Assembly: GCF_000218565.1 (NCBI RefSeq)
Contig: NC_015689.1
Coordinates: 69,058 to 133,057 of the forward strand
Source of the DNA: Afipia carboxidovorans OM5
GTDB taxonomy: Bacteria > Pseudomonadota > Alphaproteobacteria > Rhizobiales > Xanthobacteraceae
Direction of reading: 5' to 3'
DNA length: 64,000 nt
In this document: positions 8,449 to 16,844 of the stretch, piece by piece
How the letters are laid out: each line of letters opens with the position of its first letter
Position numbering within the stretch: position 1 is the stretch's first letter
The notes under the pieces: model-generated
Databases searched by the model: none
Told to the model about the DNA's origin: nothing
Seen by the model: the letters and a program-made list of their open reading frames with translations, nothing else
Made by a program: the position numbers and the translations under genes

Positions 8449-10863
8449 ATGTCAGCAACATCAAATAAAGCAGCGCATGTATCTCCAGAAGCATTTTTAG
8501 GAGCGCGACAGAACACCGGACCGCGATTGATGACGTCGCGATTTGTACCGCTGGCAGCCACCGCGTTCCTGCTAGCGGATATGTATCCGGCGTCGGCGCA
8601 TCCTCATACGCCGAGAGAGCCATCGGCGTTGCCCGAGATCGAGATCATGCCTGCGCCGCACACTCATCGGAAAAAGAAGCGCCCCCAGCATTCGGAACGC
8701 ACCACCGCGCGTCGTGCCGTGCCTGCGCGCGACCCGGCCCACAAGCCCGTCCCCGTGGACACCGCGTTCTCCGGAGCGCCGAACGTCGCGGGCGGCTCCG
8801 CATCGGCGCCGTCGATGGCGAGCGAGATGACGGTGTCCGGCAAGGAGATCAATGACCGTCCGGTGACGCGGCCCGGTGAAGTGCTGGAAGCAGCGCCCGG
8901 CCTGATCGTCACCCAGCACAGCGGCGAGGGGAAGGCCAACCAGTACTTCCTGCGCGGCTACAATCTCGATCATGGTACCGACATGGCGATCACGGTCGAT
9001 GACATGCCGGTGAACATGCGCACCCACGGGCACGGGCAGGGCTATGCCGACCTCAATTTTCTGATGCCGGAAACGGTCAACAGCATGCGCGTCCGCAAGG
9101 GGCCGTATTATGCCGACGAGGGGGACTTCAGTTCGGCGGGCGCCTTGAATCTCGATCTGATCGACCGCGTCAATCGCGGCCTCGCGGAAATGACGTTCGG
9201 CAGCTTCGGCTACAAGCGCGCGTTCGTCATGAATTCCGTCAAGCTCGGCGAAGGCAATCTGCTGTTCGCCGGAGAAGCGAACATTTACAACGGGCCGTGG
9301 AGCAATCCGGACGAGGTGCGCAAGCTCAATGGCATGGTCCGCTATTCGCAGGGCACCGCGACCGATGGCTTTTCCGCGACGGCGATGGCTTACGGCAACC
9401 GCTGGAATTCGACGGACCAGATCCCGCTGCGCGCCATCACCAGCGGGCTGCTGGGGCGTTTCGATGCGGAAGATCCCAGCGACGGAGGCCGCGCCAATCG
9501 CTTCTCGCTCTCGACGCGCGTGGCGCAGACCGACGACCTCGGCTCGTGGAAGGCCAACGCTTACGTTATCAAGAGTGGTCTCGATCTCTTCAACAATTTT
9601 ACCTATTACCTCAGTGATCCGACGCTGGGCGATCAATTCCATCAGCATGACGATCGCGTGGTGGCCGGTGGCGCGGTGTCGCGCACCTTTGTCGGCAGCT
9701 TTGCCGGCTTGCCATCCGAAACCACCATCGGATTGCAGACGCGCTATGACGACATCAACGTCGCGCTGACCACGACCTATCAACGTAATTTCCTCGCCAA
9801 TACCCGCAGCGACAAGGTGAAGGAAACAAGCGTCGCGGCCTATATCCAGAACACCGTGCGCTGGACGGACTGGTTCCGCACCACGCTCGGCTGGCGCGGC
9901 GATTACTACACCACCACGGTGAACTCCCTGTTTGATACCAATAATTCCGGCAAGGCCAGTGCCACGATGGGCAGCCCGAAATTCAGCATGACGTTTGGGC
10001 CGTTCTACAAGACCGAACTGTTCGTCGGAGCCGGCATGGGCATGCACAGCAACGACGCGCGCGGCAGCACCATTCGCGAAGTGCCTGTCGATCGTGTTCA
10101 GGACCCGAACGCGGCATCCGATCCGGTCGGTGCGTCGCCGCTGCTTGTGCGCACCAAAGGTGCGGAGGTGGGGCTGCGTACACGGCTCATTCCAGGCCTC
10201 GATTCCACCTTCAGCCTGTTCATGCTGGATCAGGCTTCGGAGATCGTGTTCGTGGGTGACGGCGGCGATACGGAAGCGAGCCGCGCGAGCCGCCGCTACG
10301 GCATCGAGTGGACCAACAGATACAAACCGCTGAAGTGGCTGACGCTGGATACCGACGTGGCGTGGTCGCACGCCCGGTTTGTCGGATTCAACCAGGATCA
10401 GGCGGATGCCTACGCCGAACTTGCGGGGTATCCGGAAGCCCAGATCGGCAATGCGCCCGGCAATTATGTCCCCGGCGCGCCGACGCTGATCGCGTCCGCG
10501 GGCATCACGATCGGCGAAGCAACAGGGTGGTTCACCGGATTGCGCTGGCGCTATCTCGGCGAGCGGCCGTTGACCGAAGACAATGTCTTCCGCTCGCCCG
10601 CCACCAGCGTGTTCAACGGACGGATCGGCTATCGCTTCGAGAACGGCTGGCGCATCCAGCTCGATGCGATCAACCTGTTCGACGCAAAGGCGGACCAGAT
10701 CACCTATGCCTATGGGTCGCTGCTGAAGACCGACAACCTGTACGCGATGTGCGGCTCTGGTTCGCCGCCGCCGTCTGCGGTTTGTGGCACGGGCGTCATG
10801 GATCGTGTGTTGCACCCGATCGAACCGCTGGCGATCCGCTTGACGCTCGCCGGACGGTTCTGA
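8449..10863 (+). CDS. TonB-dependent outer-membrane receptor, probably for a nickel complex
   Basis: 804 residues. The plug domain (about 115-235) has VLEAAPGLIVTQHSG, FLRGYNLDHGTD and MRVRKGPYYADEGD. A beta-barrel follows to the terminal LAGRF, with the aromatic last residue typical of outer-membrane proteins. The ATG at 8449 has a GGGAGGG ribosome site. The signal peptide (SRFVPLAATAFLLADMYPASA) begins about residue 29, so the in-frame ATG at 8530 is an alternative start. A His/Lys-rich linker (HTHRKKKRPQH) precedes the plug. Such receptors import metal chelates using TonB energy. The NikR operator upstream and the nickel genes around it make nickel the likely cargo, which is inference. Confidence 0.88.
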   Translation: MSATSNKAAHVSPEAFLGARQNTGPRLMTSRFVPLAATAFLLADMYPASAHPHTPREPSALPEIEIMPAPHTHRKKKRPQHSERTTARRAVPARDPAHKPVPVDTAFSGAPNVAGGSASAPSMASEMTVSGKEINDRPVTRPGEVLEAAPGLIVTQHSGEGKANQYFLRGYNLDHGTDMAITVDDMPVNMRTHGHGQGYADLNFLMPETVNSMRVRKGPYYADEGDFSSAGALNLDLIDRVNRGLAEMTFGSFGYKRAFVMNSVKLGEGNLLFAGEANIYNGPWSNPDEVRKLNGMVRYSQGTATDGFSATAMAYGNRWNSTDQIPLRAITSGLLGRFDAEDPSDGGRANRFSLSTRVAQTDDLGSWKANAYVIKSGLDLFNNFTYYLSDPTLGDQFHQHDDRVVAGGAVSRTFVGSFAGLPSETTIGLQTRYDDINVALTTTYQRNFLANTRSDKVKETSVAAYIQNTVRWTDWFRTTLGWRGDYYTTTVNSLFDTNNSGKASATMGSPKFSMTFGPFYKTELFVGAGMGMHSNDARGSTIREVPVDRVQDPNAASDPVGASPLLVRTKGAEVGLRTRLIPGLDSTFSLFMLDQASEIVFVGDGGDTEASRASRRYGIEWTNRYKPLKWLTLDTDVAWSHARFVGFNQDQADAYAELAGYPEAQIGNAPGNYVPGAPTLIASAGITIGEATGWFTGLRWRYLGERPLTEDNVFRSPATSVFNGRIGYRFENGWRIQLDAINLFDAKADQITYAYGSLLKTDNLYAMCGSGSPPPSAVCGTGVMDRVLHPIEPLAIRLTLAGRF

Positions 10864-10895
10864 AGGATTTCGTAACACAGATCTCGACGGCAACA

Positions 10896-10923
10896 GGATG
10901 TGTCGCTTTAAAGCGGCACATCC
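10896..10923. terminator. Inverted repeat between convergent receptor and ccoS genes
   Basis: GGATGTG-T-CGCTTT is followed directly by AAAGCG-G-CACATCC, a near-perfect 28-base inverted repeat with one T-G pair. It covers the ccoS stop codon and lies 33 bases past the receptor stop. A shared bidirectional terminator is the simplest reading. Confidence 0.55.
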
Positions 10924-11060
10924 TTATCATCGAGCAGGATGCGCTCGGCCGCGCCGTTGAGGTCGTCATATTGTCCATTGCCAAGCGCCCACATGAAGGC
11001 GCCGAGGCCGGCAAGCCCGAGCAGCAGCGCGACAGGGACGAGAAACAGAAAATCATCCAT
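10908..11060 (-). CDS. ccoS: CcoS/FixS, small cbb3 oxidase assembly protein
   Basis: A 50-residue membrane protein starting MDDFLFLVPVALLLGL, with a single helix followed by FMWALGNGQYDDLNGAAERI. That is the FixS/CcoS pattern of one transmembrane segment, W-(A/S)-(x)-GQ-(Y/F)-DD-L and a short acidic tail. CcoS is needed to insert haem and copper into the cbb3 oxidase. Its ATG overlaps the ccoI stop by one base (TGATG), so the two are coupled, which is the usual ccoIS arrangement. Confidence 0.93.
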   Translation of the reverse strand: MDDFLFLVPVALLLGLAGLGAFMWALGNGQYDDLNGAAERILLDDKDVPL

Positions 11061-13306
11061 CACGCATGCTCCACGATATTTAATGGAACGGGCTTTGTTG
11101 GAGCAGTCTCGGTTGTGCCGCGGCCGCCAAGCCGGAGCGCGTTGGCGATGACGATGATCGATGACGATGACATCGCGATCGCGGCGACCAGCGGGGTCAC
11201 ATATCCCATGATCGCGACCGGCACCGCGATCAGATTATAGCCGACAGCAAGGCTCAGGTTCTCGCGGACGAGCCTTGCCGCCGCGCGCGCGATGCCGATG
11301 GCGCGCGGCACGGCGTCGAGATTTTCGTGCAGGAACACAAGATCGGCGGCGTTGCGGCCGATGTCGGCGGCGGTCGCGGGCGCCATCGACGCGTGAGCGG
11401 CGGCGAGCGCGGGCGCGTCGTTTAGCCCGTCGCCGACCATCAACACCTTACGGCCGCTGGTCTCGATGTCGCGGATATGCGCCACTTTGCCAGCGGGCCG
11501 CATCCCGGCGGAATAGCGAAGACCAAGCGTGTCGGCGATCCGGCTGACTGCTTCGTCGTGGTCGCCTGACAGAATCTCGATCTCGAAATTCTGCTTCAAA
11601 GTGGCAAGCGCGGTCGATGTGCCCTCGCGCAGGCGGTCCTCGAACTGGAATCGCGCGAGCGGCGCGCCGTTTTCCGCGAGCACAAGTCCGTCGTCGCCAT
11701 CGGCGGCATGGGAGAGCGCCCATCCGGCGCGGCCGAGGCGGTAGCAATGCGGGCCGATGCGCGCTTCCAGCCCGCAACCCGGATGTTCGGTGACCGCACC
11801 CGGCTGGAAGGGCTGAACGAAATTGACGGGATAAGCCGCTTCGATAGCGCGCGAATAGGGGTGTCGGGAATGAACCGCGATGGCGGCGGCGAGCTTCAAT
11901 GAATCCGGATCGATCGAGGCGGGGTCGATCAGGCGCGGTATTCCGGAGGTCAGCGTGCCGGTCTTGTCGAACACGATGGCGTCGATTTCCGCGAGCCGCT
12001 CCAGCGCGCCGCCGTCCTTGAGCAGGATTCCGTTCTCGAACAGGCGGCGGGCGGCCATCACCTGCACCATCGGCACGGCAAGACCGAGCGCGCACGGGCA
12101 GGTGATGATCAGCACGGCAATTGCAATGGTGACGGCGCGGTGGATGTCGCCGGTGGCGATCATCCAGCCGACGAAAGTGAGAAACGCGGTGGCGTGCACC
12201 ACCGGGGCATAAAGTTGCGAGGCGCGGTCGGCGATCCGGCGATAATGCGAGCGGCCCATCTCGGCGGCTTCCATTAAACGGACCATGTCGGCGAGCGTTG
12301 AATCTTTCGCGGCTGCGGTGGCGACCAGCGTCAGTGGTCCCGTGAGGTTCAGCACGCCCGCCTGCAAGGGCATGCCCGGCGCGGCTGCCACGGGCGTGCT
12401 CTCGCCGCTCAGCAATGCGCTGTCGATGTCGGAGTGACCCGCAAGAACGTTTGCATCGACCGGTACGCGCTCGCCCGCAGCAAGCAGGATCGTCATGCCT
12501 ACTGCGATTTCGTTGACGGGCATGTACATGCGGCTGCCGTCCGGTTGCAGCACGAGCGCGCCGCGCGCCGCGAGATTGGCGAGGCCCTTGACGGCGGTGC
12601 GGGCTTTTTCTCGCATCAGATGGTCGAGCGTGCGGCCGATCAGGAGGAAGAACAGCAATGTGACGGAGGCATCGAAGTAGGCATGCGGGCCGTGGGTCGC
12701 GGTCTCGTAGATGCTCATGCCGAAGGCGAGCAGCACGCCGATCGAGATCGGCACATCCATGTTGGTGCGGCCATGGCGCAGGGCGCGCCATGCCGAGCGG
12801 AAGAACACGCGGCCCGAATAGGCAAGGGTGGGGAGGGCGATCGCGGCGGAGATCGCGTGGAACAGGTCGCGGGTCGCGCTATCCGCGCCGGACCAGACCG
12901 ACACCGACAGCAGCATGATGTTGCTCGCGGCGAACCCCGCGACCGCGAGCGCGCGGATCAGTTCGCTGAATCCGGTGTCCTTGACCTCCGCGCCCGCGTC
13001 GTAGACATGCGCCTCGTAACCGGCATGGCGCAATGTCTCGATGAAGGGCGGCGGCGCGCCATCGCGCCAGCGGATGGTGGCGCGCCTGGTCGAGAGGTTG
13101 ACGCGCGCGGCCTCGACGCCGGGCAGCGCGGCAAGCGCGGTCTCGACGTTGCGGATGCATGCGCCGCAATGAATGGACGGCACCGAGAGATCAGTCTGGC
13201 GGAGGCCGTCGCCGACGACCCGGCTGGCGAGCAGGATTTCGCCGTCCTTGTTGATGTCGTTCGCGACGGTCAGCGCGATGCCTCCGGCGGAGGTGCAACA
13301 CGTCAT
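11060..13306 (-). CDS. ccoI: CcoI/FixI, copper P1B-type ATPase for cbb3 oxidase
   Basis: 748 residues. An N-terminal heavy-metal domain carries HCGACIRN near residue 45 (GxHCxxC type). Then come eight expected membrane helices with CPC in ITCPCALGLAVP near 398, the phosphorylation site DKTGTLTSG near 445, HSRHPYSRAI (the HP motif) and GDGLNDAPAL. The protein pumps Cu(I) for CuB of the cbb3 oxidase. I start at ATG 13306 (MTCCTSAGG), since the in-frame TTG at 13318 coincides with the GGAG ribosome site. The double Cys at residues 3-4 may add a metal site. ccoG and ccoH, which normally precede ccoI, are absent. Confidence 0.95.
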   Translation of the reverse strand: MTCCTSAGGIALTVANDINKDGEILLASRVVGDGLRQTDLSVPSIHCGACIRNVETALAALPGVEAARVNLSTRRATIRWRDGAPPPFIETLRHAGYEAHVYDAGAEVKDTGFSELIRALAVAGFAASNIMLLSVSVWSGADSATRDLFHAISAAIALPTLAYSGRVFFRSAWRALRHGRTNMDVPISIGVLLAFGMSIYETATHGPHAYFDASVTLLFFLLIGRTLDHLMREKARTAVKGLANLAARGALVLQPDGSRMYMPVNEIAVGMTILLAAGERVPVDANVLAGHSDIDSALLSGESTPVAAAPGMPLQAGVLNLTGPLTLVATAAAKDSTLADMVRLMEAAEMGRSHYRRIADRASQLYAPVVHATAFLTFVGWMIATGDIHRAVTIAIAVLIITCPCALGLAVPMVQVMAARRLFENGILLKDGGALERLAEIDAIVFDKTGTLTSGIPRLIDPASIDPDSLKLAAAIAVHSRHPYSRAIEAAYPVNFVQPFQPGAVTEHPGCGLEARIGPHCYRLGRAGWALSHAADGDDGLVLAENGAPLARFQFEDRLREGTSTALATLKQNFEIEILSGDHDEAVSRIADTLGLRYSAGMRPAGKVAHIRDIETSGRKVLMVGDGLNDAPALAAAHASMAPATAADIGRNAADLVFLHENLDAVPRAIGIARAAARLVRENLSLAVGYNLIAVPVAIMGYVTPLVAAIAMSSSSIIVIANALRLGGRGTTETAPTKPVPLNIVEHA

Positions 13307-13386
13307 CGGCTTCTCCAATTTCCCTTCGCGGCGACTGGCGGCGCGAAGGGCTTTGACGATCCGGCGATCACCGCCGGAGATTCAGA

Positions 13387-14196
13387 TCAGCTCGCCTTCT
13401 CGGCGGAAGGCGCGGCCTTCATTGTTTCATAGGCGTGCCAGGTGCCATGCCCGAGCACCGGAAACACCACGATCAAACCGAGCAGGCCGGTCACAAGGGA
13501 CAACAGGAATAATCCCAGCACGATCATGCCCCAGGTCAGCATCACCGGCAGATTCTTGCCGACCAGCGCGAAGCTCGTGCCCATCGCGGTCAGCGCATCG
13601 ACGCGCTGTTCGAGCTGCATCGGAATCGAGAATGCGCTGATGGCGAAGGAGAAGGAGGCGAACAGCGCGCCGACCGCGCTGCCGACGATCAGCATCGCCC
13701 AGCCGACGGGCGTGGTGAACAGCATCGCGGCGACATGGTCGAGGCCAGGGAACGGCAGAAGCCCGAAGAACAGCGCGTAGACGATGACAGCGGCGCGCAT
13801 CCAGATCAGCATCAACAGGCACAGCAGAACGCCGGTGAACAGAAGTTGAGCCCCCGCCGCCGGGCGGACGAAAATCATCCGCATCAGGCTGACAGGCTCG
13901 CCGCGCGCGATCTGCCGGCTCTTGGCGTAGGTCCCGATCGCCAGCAGCGGACCCGTCACCATGAACCCGGCAAGCGCGGGAAACAGGATATAGTCGCGCC
14001 CGAACAGGAACAGTCCGTCGATGATCGCGGCCGACAGCAGGAAGATCAGCATGCCGTAGGCGATGCTCGGGCCGGGAACGGTGCGGAAATCCTGCCAGCC
14101 CTGCGCGAGCCATTTGAAGGCGGTCGCGGCCGGCAGGTTGCGGGTCCAGCGGTTTTCGTGTGGCAGTGGCGGAACAACCGCCGGAATGACGACCAT
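13387..14196 (-). CDS. DUF2189-family integral membrane protein
   Basis: 269 residues with about six hydrophobic helices (IAYGMLIFLLSAAIIDGLFL, LFPALAGFMVTGPLLAIGTY, and others). The soluble N-terminus (NRWTRNLPAATAFKWLAQGW) and the spacing resemble the DUF2189 family of unknown function. Such genes recur near cbb3 oxidase clusters, which suggests a link with respiration, but I know of no demonstrated role. It lies between the 70-aa gene and ccoI on the same strand and is probably co-transcribed. Confidence 0.75.
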   Translation of the reverse strand: MVVIPAVVPPLPHENRWTRNLPAATAFKWLAQGWQDFRTVPGPSIAYGMLIFLLSAAIIDGLFLFGRDYILFPALAGFMVTGPLLAIGTYAKSRQIARGEPVSLMRMIFVRPAAGAQLLFTGVLLCLLMLIWMRAAVIVYALFFGLLPFPGLDHVAAMLFTTPVGWAMLIVGSAVGALFASFSFAISAFSIPMQLEQRVDALTAMGTSFALVGKNLPVMLTWGMIVLGLFLLSLVTGLLGLIVVFPVLGHGTWHAYETMKAAPSAEKAS

Positions 14197-14208
14197 GTCA
14201 GCCCTCGT

Positions 14209-14421
14209 TTATTTCGGCGTGCAGGACGATTTCGCGGCGCTGAAAGAATTCTGCGCGGCGTGACCGCTGCCAAGTTTCAGATGCGACACGCAATCGGGTT
14301 GCGATGTCACGGCGACGTACACAAGATGCCAGTTCGCGACGGCGACAACGAGGATGATCGCGCTCGCGATCATCCACATCGCCTGGCGGCCGCGTCGGCC
14401 AAGTGCGATACCGGCGCTCAT
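14209..14421 (-). CDS. Small single-helix membrane protein following ccoP
   Basis: 70 residues: a basic N-terminus (LGRRGRQ), one hydrophobic helix (MWMIASAIILVVAVANWHLV) and a polar tail with two cysteines. Its ATG overlaps the ccoP stop codon by four bases (ATGA), so it is translationally coupled to ccoP. Not recognised by name. Position and topology suggest a small oxidase-associated subunit or assembly factor, which is inference only. Confidence 0.65.
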   Translation of the reverse strand: MSAGIALGRRGRQAMWMIASAIILVVAVANWHLVYVAVTSQPDCVSHLKLGSGHAAQNSFSAAKSSCTPK

Positions 14422-14738
14422 TGTTTCGCACCCCGCAGGTCGGTGATGTAAAGCGCGAGGATCTTCCGGTCGACATCGGACAGGCGGCCTTCCCAGGTCG
14501 GCATGTGACCCTGCCGTCCGCCCCAGATGGTGTCGGTGATCGACTGGGCATCGCCGCCGTAAATCCAGAAAGCGTCGGTCAGATCGGGCGCGCCGGCATC
14601 ATGGCTGCCTTTGGCATTCTCGCCGTGACAGGCGGCGCAATTGGCGGCGAAGGCCTCCTTGCCGGCTGCGATCTTGTCGGCGGCAATGGTTTTGTCGCCG
14701 GGGTTGGACAGGCTGCGGATGAATGCAACCACATTGTC
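14418..14738 (-). pseudogene. ccoP: ccoP/fixP 3' remnant (dihaem cytochrome c subunit), cut by an IS
   Basis: Only about 106 C-terminal residues remain, beginning DNVVAFIRSLS at the IS edge. They contain one complete c-type haem site, NCAACHGENAKG, the following PDLTDAFWIYGG and the ligand-methionine region GHMPTWEGRL, and end in LRGAKQ, as in CcoP. The N-terminal anchor and first haem domain are missing, and sequence on the other side of the IS is unrelated, so this is a deletion rather than a simple insertion. Open codons upstream inside the IS are not ccoP. The upstream ccoN, ccoO and ccoQ are not in the window. Confidence 0.9.
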
Positions 14739-14800
14739 TGATCTGCCCCCTTTGAAGTGGTCCTCCCTGAAGTATGATTTTCGGATGGAGGATAAGATCG

Positions 14801-15079
14801 ATGGCAAGGAAGAGGCATACGGCTGAAGAGATTGTTGCGAAGCTGCGGCAGGTTGATGTGCTGATGGCACAGGGCCGGCAGGTAGCAGACGCAGTCCGAG
14901 CGATAGGCGTGACGGAAGTCACGTACTATCGATGGCGGAATGAGTATGGCGGCCTGAAGGGCGACCAGGTGAAGCGACTGAAGGAGTTGGAGACCGAGAA
15001 CACCCGGCTCCGGCGAGCGGTGTCGGATCTGACGCTGGACAAGCTGATCCTGGCGGAGGCCGCAAAGGGAAACTTCTAA
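14801..15079 (+). CDS. IS3-family OrfA (helix-turn-helix DNA-binding protein)
   Basis: 92 residues from the ATG at 14801 (GGAGGA 8 bases upstream). It carries a transposase_8-type helix-turn-helix (RHTAEEIVAKLRQVDVLM, then GVTEVTYYRWRNEYGG) and a leucine-zipper-like helix (VKRLKELETENTRLRR). OrfA binds the IS ends and, when fused to OrfB by frameshifting, forms the transposase. OrfB lies in the -1 frame, which is open across the A/G-rich stretch near 15064-15072, so programmed slippage there is plausible. Confidence 0.9.
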   Translation: MARKRHTAEEIVAKLRQVDVLMAQGRQVADAVRAIGVTEVTYYRWRNEYGGLKGDQVKRLKELETENTRLRRAVSDLTLDKLILAEAAKGNF

Positions 15080-15102
15080 GCCCCTCCCGACGCCGTGCGT
15101 GC

Positions 15103-15942
15103 GTGGATCATGTGATAACCGAGCTTTGCATATCTGAGAGACGGGCGTGCCGGGCATTAGGTCAGCATCGATCGACGCAGCGCAAGATTCCAACGACACC
15201 CGATGACGAGGTAGCATTGACTGCCGACATCATCGAGCTTGCCCGCCAATATGGCCGCTACGGGTATCGCCGGATTACGGCGTTGCTCCGCAGAGCCGGC
15301 TGGACGGTGAACAAGAAGCGTGTCGAGCGGATCTGGCGATGTGAGGGGCTGAAGGTCCCTGCTAAACAGCCTAAACGCGGGCGTCTGTGGCTCAACGACG
15401 GCTCGTGCATCCGCCTGCGGCCGGAGCGCCCCAACCATGTCTGGTCCTATGACTTCGTCGCTGACCGCACCCACGATGGCAAGGCGTTCCGGATGTTGTG
15501 CATCATCGACGAGTTCAGTCGTGAGAGCCTGGCCATCCGTGTCGCACGGAAGCTCAAAGCGACGGATGTCATCGAGGCGCTATGCGAGCTGTTCGTCTCG
15601 CGGGGCATTCCTGCGCACATACGGTCGGACAATGGGCCCGAGTTTGTCGCCCAGGCTCTGCGCGATTGGATCGTCGCCGTCGGCGCCAAGACGGCCTACA
15701 TCGAACCCGGAAGTCCGTGGGAGAACGGCTACTGCGAAAGCTTCAACGGCAAACTGCGCGATGAACTACTCAACGGCGAGATCTTCTACACATTGAAGGA
15801 GGCGCAGATCGTGATCGAAAACTGGCGCCGTCACTACAACACGGTCCGTCCACACTCATCGCTGGGATATCAACCACCCGCACCCGAGGCTCTCGTCTGG
15901 CCAGCACCAAAGGAGATAGGCAAAATGCAATCCCTAAACTAA
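15103..15942 (+). CDS. IS3-family OrfB (DDE integrase-type transposase)
   Basis: 279 residues from a GTG at 15103. The frame is open upstream to overlap orfA, as expected if translated as an OrfAB fusion. Catalytic triad: D in WSYDFVADRT, D in HIRSDNGPEF and E in YCESFNGKLRDE, followed by the WRRHYNTVRPHSSLGYQ signature. The N-terminal HTH_21 part (RYGYRRITALLRRAGW) is present. It looks intact. Confidence 0.93.
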   Translation: MDHVITELCISERRACRALGQHRSTQRKIPTTPDDEVALTADIIELARQYGRYGYRRITALLRRAGWTVNKKRVERIWRCEGLKVPAKQPKRGRLWLNDGSCIRLRPERPNHVWSYDFVADRTHDGKAFRMLCIIDEFSRESLAIRVARKLKATDVIEALCELFVSRGIPAHIRSDNGPEFVAQALRDWIVAVGAKTAYIEPGSPWENGYCESFNGKLRDELLNGEIFYTLKEAQIVIENWRRHYNTVRPHSSLGYQPPAPEALVWPAPKEIGKMQSLN

Positions 15943-16011
15943 CATTCTGACCGGACCACTCCGTGGGGGCCAGTCAAGCATTAATTCGGCCGAAACCGTC
16001 GTCGAACAAGA

Positions 16012-16322
16012 TCAGTTAATTCCTCCTGAATATCGTTTGGCCATCGTCAATAGAACAAACAGACCAATGAACATCATGTATGCGACACCAAACATGACAA
16101 GAAGAATGGCGGCTTCCTTTCGCCTTGTTTTGAAAAACTCGTAGATGTAGCTCCGATCTCTCTGAACAAATATTTTGTATCGATCGAGATATACGACTAT
16201 CCCGACTGCTCCGACACATAGAAGAATCCAGACATACAGCGAAAAAAATAATATCGCGCGAACTCACTGCGTGGGAACGAGACGATCCATTCTTTCATGT
16301 GCGATCCGTTCTTGACTGCCAT
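16012..16322 (-). pseudogene. Small two-helix membrane protein gene, frameshifted in a T7 run
   Basis: Read on the minus strand, an ATG at 16322 (or 16298) opens MKEWIVSFPRSEFARYYFF and then meets a run of seven T (16242-16248). Past the run the coherent frame is shifted and continues LYVWILLCVGAVGIVVYL, a polar segment, then LLVMFGVAYMMFIGLFVLL to a stop at 16012. Adding or removing a base in the run restores one protein of about 100 residues with two membrane helices. Neither half alone makes sense. This could be a decayed gene, a slippage switch or a sequencing error. Family not recognised. Confidence 0.5.
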
Positions 16323-16844
16323 AACGCGTCACGTTTAGCGTCTACAATCTATCTTTTTAGATCAATAGCCGACGCGGGCGAACATGGCGGGAGAAGCTGG
16401 GCCAAAGATGACTAGATGCGGCATGGTGGTCCATATTCGTAGGCGTCGCAGCCGCGAAGTCTAGCATGCCAAAAAGATTTGCGATCCTTTCGGCCACTCC
16501 GATGAGATTGAGGTAAACACGCGAGAGTTCCGCTAATATAGTGCAGGTATACAGAAGCGAGAGCCGCATCCTGCTTCCGATCTCTGATGACGGAATAATG
16601 TCCGATTGGGATGCCAGGATTGCCAAGTGGATATTTGGCAGCATGGGAAGGAGGGGCGCTCTTGCAAGCCTCCACTCCCAAACAATTCCGGTCGACAAAT
16701 CCTCACAAGGCGTTACCTCCTACCGAAGGACGACCCTTTCCCATAGTCATCGTGAATCACAGGTCCACACCAGTCAAGCGCACAGCGAACCCAAATGGAT
16801 ATGCCGACGTTTGACAAGCTAACGGCGTGGCTCGCCGAACAAGG
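16323..16844. other. Gene-poor, AT-richer scar region
   Basis: Two overlapping frames of about 90-113 codons exist, one on each strand (16357-16698 minus, 16541-16822 plus). Both have odd composition, no ribosome site and no recognisable motif. The region lies between two broken genes next to an IS, and I read it as eroded DNA. Confidence 0.4.

Larger units (their letters stand above)
14739..15976 (+). mobile_element. IS3-family insertion sequence, complete
   Basis: 1238 bases bounded by imperfect inverted repeats. The left end reads TGATCTGCCCCC... AGTGGTCC; the right end, read inward, is TGACTGGCCCCC... AGTGGTCC. It contains orfA and orfB in the -1 register typical of IS3 elements, closest in style to the IS407 group. 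The flanks are TGTC on the left and AGCA on the right, so no target-site duplication is visible. Confidence 0.88.

Noticed and set aside
8572..10893. 773-codon minus-strand frame
   Set aside because: It lies wholly opposite the TonB receptor gene, whose plug and barrel motifs are clear. The frame reflects codon bias.
11060..13318. Longer CcoI with TTG start at 13318
   Set aside because: The TTG is part of the TTGGAG ribosome site for the ATG at 13306.
12434..13432. 332-codon plus-strand frame
   Set aside because: Antisense to ccoI and of low-complexity His/Arg/Gly composition, with no motifs.
16357..16822. Opposing frames of about 93-113 codons
   Set aside because: They overlap antisense to each other, lack ribosome sites and lie in a scar between broken genes.
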